Positions 1 through 6,008 of a stretch of DNA of 31,002 bases are shown one piece after another. Made by a program: the position numbers and the translations under genes. Every line of letters starts with the position of its first letter. The stretch's first letter is position 1. The DNA is from a bacterium (GTDB taxonomy: Bacteria > Bdellovibrionota_G > JALEGL01). The stretch covers positions 1 through 31,002 of the forward strand of contig JALEGL010000001.1 of the NCBI GenBank assembly GCA_022763185.1, in the 5' to 3' direction. The notes beneath the pieces are model-generated. The model was not told where the DNA came from. It saw only the letters and a list, made by a program, of their open reading frames with translations, and did not search any database.

Positions 1-9
1 GTGGACTCA

Positions 10-489
10 CTATTTTTTGTAGAGCAAGACATTGGCCATGGCCAGCAATCCTTCTTGCCTTCCCAAGCTTCCTAGCTTTTCCGCTCTTGTTGCTTTGATA
101 CTGACTTGATCAACGTTAAGATCCAAAATCTTGGCCAAATTTTGTTGCATGGCCGGAACGTGTGGGGCAATTTTGGGTTGCTCGGTCATGATGGTGCTAT
201 CAATATTGGCCATATGCCAACCTTTGTCCAAAACCATGGCATAAATCTTTTGTAAAAACATTTCACTGTTGGCATTTTTATAGGCTGGATCTGTGTCAGA
301 AAAATATTGACCAATGTCCCCCAAAGCTAACGCTCCCAGCATGGCATCACATATGGCATGAATTAAGGCATCGGCATCCGAGTGGCCACTTAAACCCATA
401 GAATGTTCTATTTCTACTCCCCCCAGCACAATATTTTGCCGCTCTGTTGTAAATGCATGAATATCCACGCCTTGACCTATTCTAAACAT
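10..489 (-). CDS. ispF: 2-C-methyl-D-erythritol 2,4-cyclodiphosphate synthase (IspF)
   Basis: IspF converts CDP-methylerythritol 2-phosphate to the 2,4-cyclodiphosphate, releasing CMP, in the cytosolic MEP isoprenoid pathway. The 159-residue length is normal. The N-terminal GQGVDIHAF motif gives metal ligands D9 and H11, and H44 in the segment after GHSDAD is the third. DIGQYFSDTDP follows. Near the C-terminus the usual KATTTEKLG motif reads KATRAEKLG, a mild departure around the CMP-binding threonines. The ATG lies inside the end of ispD (8-bp overlap, ATGTTTAG), so the two are probably translationally coupled. It is the last gene of the carD-ispD-ispF run visible here; the stop is a few bases from the window edge. 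Confidence 0.97.
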   Translation of the reverse strand: MFRIGQGVDIHAFTTERQNIVLGGVEIEHSMGLSGHSDADALIHAICDAMLGALALGDIGQYFSDTDPAYKNANSEMFLQKIYAMVLDKGWHMANIDSTIMTEQPKIAPHVPAMQQNLAKILDLNVDQVSIKATRAEKLGSLGRQEGLLAMANVLLYKK

Positions 490-1195
490 TTTGCTCCTTG
501 TTCAACTTTAGCAAGACTTCAAACAACTTAAAATCTGAAGTTTGCGTTAGTTTTAAATTAATGTGTTTGGAAGGAAAGACCTTAATCTGTCCTTGTTTGT
601 ATTCAGCCACTTGGGCATCATCGGTAGCAAAAAACTGGTCTCTTAGAGCTTTCTCATAAGCTTCAACAATAAACTGACGCTTAAAAATTTGTGGGGTTTG
701 CATGGTCCACAATTTATTTCTATCCACTGATTTTTTGATCTGTTTCAATTCAACATGCTTGATAGAATCACTGACCGGAGAAGCATAAATCACACCATCT
801 GCATCGTCAAAAGCATTTATTGCTTCACTTAAGTCTTCACTGTTGAACAAACATCTGGCTGCATCATGAATTAAAACATAGTCATTGTTTTCATCAATCT
901 GCTGTAAGCCTTGCCAGACTGATTCCTGTCGCGTTTCTCCACCGGCCACACAATGTTTAACTTTATTAAAGCCTAAATCTCGCCAATAGGCCATGGGCTT
1001 GTCTTTGAGGTCTTCTTGCGGCAAAACTAAAACAATCTCCGTCACCAAAGGGTGTTGTTCAAAAGCACTTAAGCTGTATTCAATCACCATCTTACCGTTG
1101 ATATTTAAATATTGCTTGGGCTGATTGAGCTGCATGCGACGACCTGAGCCACCGGCAGGCATCACGACACTGACTGTTGGTTTGGATTCAACCAT
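482..1195 (-). CDS. ispD: 2-C-methyl-D-erythritol 4-phosphate cytidylyltransferase (IspD)
   Basis: IspD transfers CMP from CTP to methylerythritol 4-phosphate, the MEP-pathway step before IspE and IspF. The nucleotide-binding loop PAGGSGRRM lies near the N-terminus, HDAAR in the middle, and a C-terminal INLKLTQTSDF segment matches the family's substrate-binding end. I place the start at the ATG at 1195 (237 aa). A GTG five codons upstream (1210) is possible, but the only good Shine-Dalgarno, GGAG, overlaps that GTG and is 9 nt before the ATG. It follows carD closely and overlaps ispF by 8 bp, as in many deltaproteobacterial-type genomes where carD, ispD and ispF are linked. Confidence 0.96.
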   Translation of the reverse strand: MVESKPTVSVVMPAGGSGRRMQLNQPKQYLNINGKMVIEYSLSAFEQHPLVTEIVLVLPQEDLKDKPMAYWRDLGFNKVKHCVAGGETRQESVWQGLQQIDENNDYVLIHDAARCLFNSEDLSEAINAFDDADGVIYASPVSDSIKHVELKQIKKSVDRNKLWTMQTPQIFKRQFIVEAYEKALRDQFFATDDAQVAEYKQGQIKVFPSKHINLKLTQTSDFKLFEVLLKLNKEQNV

Positions 1196-1218
1196 TGAAC
1201 ATGGCTCCACTGTAAAAA

Positions 1219-1767
1219 TTACTCAAAAAACTTTTCTATTTTTTTCTCAATGCTTTCTTCATCAGACTCTTTGGCAATGGCCAATTCTTTAATCAAAAGC
1301 GTTCTAGCTTTATCCATCATGCCGCGCTCACCAAAAGACAAAGTTTTGTCTTTTTTAAGAACATACAAATCACGCATGACTTCTGCTATTTCAAAGACAG
1401 AACCGGTTTTAATTTTTTCATTGTATTCGCGCTGTCTGCGATTCCAGGTGGTGGTGTCAATCACCACATCATTTTCTTTGAATACATCAAAAACACGTTT
1501 AACTTGAGAAGCTTTGATCAAACGTCTAAGACCTACATTTTTAACGCCATTGACTGGAACCATGAGCGTCATTTCGCTGTCTAAAATCCTAACCACATAA
1601 AATGACATGATGGTACCGGCAATTTCTTTTTCATCAATCCGTTCTATGACGCCAACGCCATAGGCCGGATAAACCGCTTTATCGCCAATTTCAAAGTTGG
1701 TATCTTCATCGGTGCGCATTGTTGGCTTTTTTTTGCGCACGACCTCTTTTTTCTTAATCACTGACAT
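1219..1767 (-). CDS. carD: CarD/CdnL family transcriptional regulator
   Basis: CarD/CdnL proteins bind the RNA polymerase beta subunit and stabilise open complexes, often at rRNA and other growth-related promoters. Residues about 24-85 form the RNAP-interacting (Tudor-like) domain: FEIGDKAVYPAYGVGVIERI, then MSFYVVRI and MTLMVPV. The C-terminal half is the helical DNA-contacting domain, with WNRRQREY and a final acidic/lysine-rich helix. The N-terminal 22 residues are a basic extension (KKKEVVRKKK). At 182 aa the length is slightly above typical. No Shine-Dalgarno precedes the ATG; an extended -10 box sits only 9 nt upstream, so the mRNA may be nearly leaderless. An internal ATG at residue 17 also lacks a good ribosome site. 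Confidence 0.95.
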   Translation of the reverse strand: MSVIKKKEVVRKKKPTMRTDEDTNFEIGDKAVYPAYGVGVIERIDEKEIAGTIMSFYVVRILDSEMTLMVPVNGVKNVGLRRLIKASQVKRVFDVFKENDVVIDTTTWNRRQREYNEKIKTGSVFEIAEVMRDLYVLKKDKTLSFGERGMMDKARTLLIKELAIAKESDEESIEKKIEKFFE

Positions 1768-1776
1768 TAAGGACGC

Positions 1777-1785
1777 AATATACCA
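1777..1785 (-). promoter_or_regulatory. Extended -10 promoter element of carD
   Basis: On the minus strand the sequence reads TGgTATATT, an extended -10 box, ending 9 nt before the carD ATG. No convincing -35 is seen. Transcription would start about 3 nt before the ATG, giving a nearly leaderless mRNA. This is inferred from sequence only. Confidence 0.4.
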
Positions 1786-1853
1786 GTTTTTTTTGCGAAA
1801 TACTAGACCTCTAGACTACTATTTATTGCTTTTATATTATGCCTGTAGAGGCT

Positions 1854-2207
1854 TTATGCACTGTGAAGCTGCAGCTCTTGATTAATTTTATCCAAAACAG
1901 CGTTTGAAGTCTGCACAAACTGAACACCCATACCACTGGGATGGTGAGGAAAGGAATCTTTCTGCTTAGATAAAGCTCTGCGCGCCCAAACCACCACACC
2001 GGTCACGCTGATGGTTTGATTGGTTTTGGGTAAGGTAAAGGTAAAGTCAATAATGCTTCCTACCGCCAAGACAAGGTCTGCTTTAATGAAAACTCCTCCT
2101 TTAGAAATATTCATGATTTGACTGCCATAAAACAGTTCATGCGACGCTGCACCCAGCTGAATTTGCACCGCAAAACGCTTGGATCTAACTGGATAGTTTA
2201 GACTCAT
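1854..2207 (-). CDS. PilZ domain protein
   Basis: This is a single-domain PilZ protein of 117 aa, the cyclic-di-GMP receptor fold. The (D/N)xSxxG signature is present as NISKGG (N33, S35, G38). The N-terminal arginine motif is RSKR (R8, R11), one residue shorter than the canonical RxxxR, so c-di-GMP binding cannot be assumed. The C-terminal GMGVQFVQ strand is typical of the family. No membrane segment or output domain is present. Its ATG overlaps the pyrD stop (ATGA), so it is probably translated from the pyrD mRNA. The biological link to pyrimidine synthesis is unclear and may just be co-transcription. Confidence 0.88.
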   Translation of the reverse strand: MSLNYPVRSKRFAVQIQLGAASHELFYGSQIMNISKGGVFIKADLVLAVGSIIDFTFTLPKTNQTISVTGVVVWARRALSKQKDSFPHHPSGMGVQFVQTSNAVLDKINQELQLHSA

Positions 2208-3115
2208 GCTTTCTCCCGACGCAAGAACCGTCCTTTTAGTTGACTAACACTGAGATCTTCTTTTTCTAGTAGGGTTTGAAGCTGCTTTGCAATATGCTCG
2301 GTTGCGCCTGTGTCAGCAAAGTTGTGCGTTCCCACCTGCACAGCACTGGCGCCTACCGCCAAAAAGTCTGCCACGTCTTCAGCGCTTTTAATTCCACCCA
2401 TACCTACAACCGGGATATCAAACTCTTGCGTTACCTCTAACACTTTGGCCAAGGCAATAGGCTTAATGGCTGGGCCAGAAAGCCCACCAAAAACGTTGGA
2501 TAAATGTGGTGTGTTTTTACGCCAGTCAATGGCCATGGCCTTAACCGAGTTAATCATAGACAAAGCATCCGCCCCGCCATTGATGACCGCTTTTGCAACA
2601 TCCTTAATATGCGTAACATTGGGTGTAAGTTTAGCCCACATGGGCAAGTGCGTTACCTGCCTAATTTTTCCAATTAACTGCTCTGCCTGAGCCGGATCAG
2701 TGCCTATGTCCAAACCATTTTTAACATTGGGACAAGACACATTGATTTCCAAAGCTGAAATCCCTTCATGCTCAGATAAATATTGCGCCACATCAATAAA
2801 GTCTTGGGGACTTTCTCCATAGACATTAACAATCACATGCGTGTCAATCGTCCTAAGCTTGGGTAGCTTTTCCTCAACAAAGGCTTTGGCTCCAATATTG
2901 TGCAAGCCTATGGCATTGAGCATGCCATAAGATGTCTCATGAATACGGGGGGGTTGGTTGCCAAGGCGTGGTCGCATGGACAAGCCCTTGGTGACAAAAC
3001 CACCAATGCTTTCTAAATCCATAAGCTCAGCAAACTCTAAGCCATAACCAAAGGTTCCAGATGCACCCAAAATGGGATTGCGAAATTCCAGTGTTCCTAC
3101 CTTTGTGCTTAGCAT
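2204..3115 (-). CDS. pyrD: Dihydroorotate dehydrogenase, class 1B catalytic subunit (PyrD)
   Basis: PyrD oxidises dihydroorotate to orotate using FMN, the fourth step of UMP synthesis. The N-terminus (NPILGASGTFGYG) and the active-site loop NVSCPNVKNG carry the catalytic cysteine, which marks soluble class 1 enzymes (class 2 has serine). FMN phosphate binding is at VVGMGGI and GASAVQVGT. Class 1B enzymes normally pair with the Fe-S/FAD subunit PyrK, which is not in this window. I use the ATG at 3115 (303 aa); a TTG at 3124 is in frame. A short hairpin (AACGG/CCGTT) ends one base before the ATG and no clear Shine-Dalgarno is seen. It overlaps the pilZ start by 4 bp. Confidence 0.95.
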   Translation of the reverse strand: MLSTKVGTLEFRNPILGASGTFGYGLEFAELMDLESIGGFVTKGLSMRPRLGNQPPRIHETSYGMLNAIGLHNIGAKAFVEEKLPKLRTIDTHVIVNVYGESPQDFIDVAQYLSEHEGISALEINVSCPNVKNGLDIGTDPAQAEQLIGKIRQVTHLPMWAKLTPNVTHIKDVAKAVINGGADALSMINSVKAMAIDWRKNTPHLSNVFGGLSGPAIKPIALAKVLEVTQEFDIPVVGMGGIKSAEDVADFLAVGASAVQVGTHNFADTGATEHIAKQLQTLLEKEDLSVSQLKGRFLRREKA

Positions 3116-3176
3116 GAACGGCAATGTACCGTTTCACTTGTTTTTATTCAATCAATTTTATGCCTGCTGGTTTTTT

Positions 3177-3830
3177 TCAAAACCATTCTAGACTACGGAT
3201 ATCCACCGTAAAGTCCGATTGGGTATCGTCGCCATCTGCACCTAACCATATTCCAATGACCGTTAGCGGCTTATCCAAGGTGTATTTCAAATTCAAATTG
3301 CCTTGTGCATTAAAGCTTTGTCCAGCAACTTCAAAAAAGTAATCTGAAAGAGGATGCTTTCTTTCTTTAAATTGCGGTGCCTGGCTGTAAAACAAAACCG
3401 TATAAATTTTATCCATGCCAGAAAAAGCTTTTGCCAATTGATTCAATTGTTTTAGCCATTGGGGAGCCATCATTTTTTGCCAAACATTAAGTTGTTGTTG
3501 GCCCGCTAAAATCAAACCCAAACGTAAAGGAAAATCATCCGCACCTGAAGCTCCAGGATTTTTTTTGCCATAATCAAGGTCACCTTTTAGTTGAGCTTGA
3601 AGCTTAAAACCCTTAACCGATTGAATTTCTTTAAAAGGATAAACTAGAGCAGAAGAACTTGCATTAACTTTGATCCTTAAAGTCTGTGAGCCAATGTTAA
3701 TGCCTTGATTCGGCTTAATTTTACGGTATTTTACCTGCTGCCAATCTTCAATATCTAAGCTGATGGGCTTGGCCCACAGGCTCAAAGCAAAAGATAAGGC
3801 CAGAGCAAAGTTTATTTTGTAGCCGAACAA
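3177..3830 (-). CDS. Periplasmic protein, DUF3047-like
   Basis: This predicted exported protein has about 217 aa. I place the start at TTG 3830 because a strong GGGAGG ribosome site lies 6 nt upstream and the product then begins with a clean signal peptide (hydrophobic residues about 5-18, cleavage after SLWA). Longer TTG starts would put an unsuitable segment ahead of it. The mature part recalls the DUF3047 pattern: an ASSSALVYPF strand, a DDFPLRLGLIL strand, and a C-terminal IGIWLGADGDDTQSDF segment before a final strand. That assignment is by pattern only. The gene begins inside the end of the radical SAM gene (19-bp overlap), indicating translational coupling. Confidence 0.8.
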   Translation of the reverse strand: MFGYKINFALALSFALSLWAKPISLDIEDWQQVKYRKIKPNQGINIGSQTLRIKVNASSSALVYPFKEIQSVKGFKLQAQLKGDLDYGKKNPGASGADDFPLRLGLILAGQQQLNVWQKMMAPQWLKQLNQLAKAFSGMDKIYTVLFYSQAPQFKERKHPLSDYFFEVAGQSFNAQGNLNLKYTLDKPLTVIGIWLGADGDDTQSDFTVDIRSLEWF

Positions 3831-4735
3831 CTGGAGCCTCCCAAGACACAAAACTGCGCACAAAATGGGTGATTGAGCGGAACATCTTGCTGCGCATCTT
3901 CCAATGTTTTGCCCAAAACAAAATCATCTTGATAGGCCAATAAAGTACAGGGCATAACCACCGGCTTACTCTCACCTTTACGTTTAACCAGCATCCGTTC
4001 ATGGGCACACATTTGATCTTGGGGTTTAACGCCTAAAATATCCCAGCATGCGGTAGTGATCTCTGGCACATTTTTAGCCATTTCCATTTCTGGAAAAATC
4101 ACCAGCTTGCTGTTGATATCAAGATCAATCGCATAGTCTTTGAGCAACTTAGCATAACCGGCTTTGCTCTCTGTCATAGGCTCTGCTTTTAAGGCTCGTC
4201 CTGCCACTGAGACTTCAAAGCCATGCTCAAAAAACCACTGCAAACGTTGCATAGTCAACTCAAATGTTTTGGGCCCACGCTCAGCCTCGTGTCCATCTTG
4301 AGTAAAATGATCCAAGGATACCCTGATAAACAGCTTATTTTTGTAAAGCTGTTGTAAGGCTAAAAGTTTGCCTTCATGCTTACGGATTACTTTATAGGCA
4401 TTGCTTAGCACCAGAACATCGAAACCGCGAGACAAGCACTCTTCTAAAAGCTCCATAATTTGTGGGTTGATGAATGGCTCACCGCCAGTCAAACCAATCA
4501 TTTTTGTAGGCAGAGACTTTGCTTTAATTTCATCTAAAAATGGAACAATATCTTCAACGGTTAAATAACTTAAACGATCATTTCTCGGTGAAGATTCAAT
4601 ATAGCAATTTTCACAATGCAAATTGCACAAGGTCCCTGTATTAAGCCATAGCGTTTTTAAAGCTTCCAAACTCACTTTTGCTCTGATTTCCCCCTTGGCC
4701 GTTAGGTAAGGGTCTTCAAATGCTGAAAATATCAT
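3812..4735 (-). CDS. Radical SAM protein with C-terminal cysteine cluster
   Basis: This radical SAM enzyme of 307 aa has the 4Fe-4S ligating motif C37-NLH-C41-EN-C44 and a GGEPF SAM-contact motif at about 85-89. The C-terminal third holds more cysteines (TACWD, MCAHE, MPCTL, then CAQFC and a final SSC), which could ligate an auxiliary cluster as in SPASM/twitch proteins. That is inference. The substrate is unknown. The N-terminus resembles a widespread uncharacterised group with the pattern LWLNTGTLCNLHCENCY. It is the first gene of a minus-strand pair with the exported protein at 3177-3830, transcribed away from the palindrome region. No good Shine-Dalgarno is seen. Confidence 0.92.
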   Translation of the reverse strand: MIFSAFEDPYLTAKGEIRAKVSLEALKTLWLNTGTLCNLHCENCYIESSPRNDRLSYLTVEDIVPFLDEIKAKSLPTKMIGLTGGEPFINPQIMELLEECLSRGFDVLVLSNAYKVIRKHEGKLLALQQLYKNKLFIRVSLDHFTQDGHEAERGPKTFELTMQRLQWFFEHGFEVSVAGRALKAEPMTESKAGYAKLLKDYAIDLDINSKLVIFPEMEMAKNVPEITTACWDILGVKPQDQMCAHERMLVKRKGESKPVVMPCTLLAYQDDFVLGKTLEDAQQDVPLNHPFCAQFCVLGGSSCSATK

Positions 4736-5053
4736 ACCCAGACTCTACATGGTCTGCTCTGTCTGTACAGTATTTTAAGCCAGATAATTTAACTGTGGAC
4801 AACTGCGCTTCCATTGGCCTTAATTGTTTGTAAGCCCTTAATATTAAAAGAAATATTTTATCCCCAGCTGTGGACAAATGGCCATATATGGTACCATATA
4901 TGGCCATTTTTAAAAATTTCACAATTCAATATATCAAAAAAAACATTTATATAAATAATATCAACATCTTAAAATGTAAACTTTACTTTTATATAGAATA
5001 TTTGTTACACTTTAAATTCTAGGGGAACATCAATCAACATTAAAGGTGGGGAA
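4736..5053. other. Divergent intergenic region with palindrome and AT-rich stretch
   Basis: This 318-bp gap between divergent genes holds three near-DnaA boxes (4794-4802, 4858-4866, 4869-4877), a perfect 34-bp palindrome (4876-4909) and an extremely AT-rich stretch (about 4910-5010). No credible gene is present. A 12-mer TCTAGGGGAACA at 5018-5029 recurs before the gene at 29675. Confidence 0.7.
4876..4909. repeat. Perfect 34-bp palindrome, possible operator
   Basis: Both halves match base for base around the centre GGTACC (4890-4895). Each half contains the 10-bp palindrome CCATATATGG (4882-4891 and 4894-4903), separated by TA, so the element is also two copies of the same site 12 bp apart. 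It lies about 140 bp from the start codons of both flanking divergent genes. A dimeric or tetrameric regulator site is plausible; function is unknown. Confidence 0.8.
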
Positions 5054-5971
5054 ATGAAACAACACAAGACATTAGTAAGCGCATGCGCTGTATTTTTTAT
5101 GATCTTTTTCTATGCATGCGCCAACACCAGCAGTATAGAAAGTGAAAAGCAAGCTTTAACTCAATATGAAGAAATGGTTCAAGAACCGCTTATCAATCCA
5201 CAGCTTAGTTTTACTGAATCTGAAATCAGTGATTTATGTCAAGATTTAGACAACTATCCTAACGGTGTCCACCCCGAATCAGATACCCCAACCGTCACCT
5301 CTCCCATCAATGGGCAAGAAAGCAATACCAACTTTAGAATTAAATTGCTCAGTTCTTATGCTATTTTTAATAGTGTATATGTAGACATAAAATTAACGCC
5401 CATTGGCCAAGCTGCATCTTTTTTACGCTTAGACGATGGCTATAAAATTTTAATCAACGGCCGCCAACTGCCTTACAAAGAAAGCACCAACACCAATGTA
5501 GGCTACTATGCAGATTACATAGATTTGCGTCCAAGCAACAAAGCCAATGTCTGCATCATTGATCCGCAAGGCGGCATTACCTTTCAACAAATTCGCATGC
5601 CAGAAGCCGTCAGTTTTATCAATTACCGAACAAACGACACCTCAACCACATTTGAAGAAGGCGTTAACGTTGAATTCGCTCCGGCTTACCCAGAAGTACG
5701 AGGCAATGTTTGCGTTGAGCTATGCATCTTATCTTATGCCATAGAACCTTCAGCCCCGGGCATCATGAGCTTTAACTTTGATACACTTAGAGACGCTCAG
5801 TATCAAGAAGCCCTAAATATTCAGGCCAATCCCAGCGACAGCATGCGACGATTATCGTATTCTTTCCGCAATTCATTGAACGAGGAAACGCCTATCCTAG
5901 GCTTTGGCCAAAGCGATATTACAGCTGCAACCAAAACACCCCTTTACTTGTATTATCCTTATATCCCTTAA
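5054..5971 (+). CDS. Predicted lipoprotein of unknown function
   Basis: The 305-aa protein starts with a lipoprotein signal: basic MKQHK, a hydrophobic stretch, then FYAC with C22 as the lipidation site. A low-complexity polar region follows (about 25-75), then a beta-rich body with two paired-cysteine segments (NVCII, and NVCVELC about 60 residues later). I do not recognise the family. The start is supported by GGTGGGG close upstream of the ATG. It is monocistronic, with its own terminator, and is divergent from the radical SAM gene across the palindrome region, which may control it. Envelope location is inferred from the lipobox. Confidence 0.85.
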   Translation: MKQHKTLVSACAVFFMIFFYACANTSSIESEKQALTQYEEMVQEPLINPQLSFTESEISDLCQDLDNYPNGVHPESDTPTVTSPINGQESNTNFRIKLLSSYAIFNSVYVDIKLTPIGQAASFLRLDDGYKILINGRQLPYKESTNTNVGYYADYIDLRPSNKANVCIIDPQGGITFQQIRMPEAVSFINYRTNDTSTTFEEGVNVEFAPAYPEVRGNVCVELCILSYAIEPSAPGIMSFNFDTLRDAQYQEALNIQANPSDSMRRLSYSFRNSLNEETPILGFGQSDITAATKTPLYLYYPYIP

Positions 5972-5973
5972 AT

Positions 5974-6008
5974 AAGTCCGTATTTTAAAAATACGACTTT
6001 ATTTTTTT
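5974..6008 (+). terminator. Rho-independent terminator
   Basis: The stem AAGTCCGTATTTT pairs with AAAATACGACTT with one bulged C, followed by TTTATTTTTTT on the plus strand. It begins 3 nt after the lipoprotein stop codon and overlaps the end of the convergent tex gene. The minus strand lacks a comparable T-run. Confidence 0.6.

Noticed and set aside
4876-4909. CC(A/T)6GG motif as a eukaryotic CArG box
   Set aside because: The genome is clearly bacterial; the match is only a formal one.
4716-4922. 68-aa minus-strand ORF across the palindrome
   Set aside because: It overlaps the radical SAM start, runs through the palindrome and has no ribosome site or recognisable domain.
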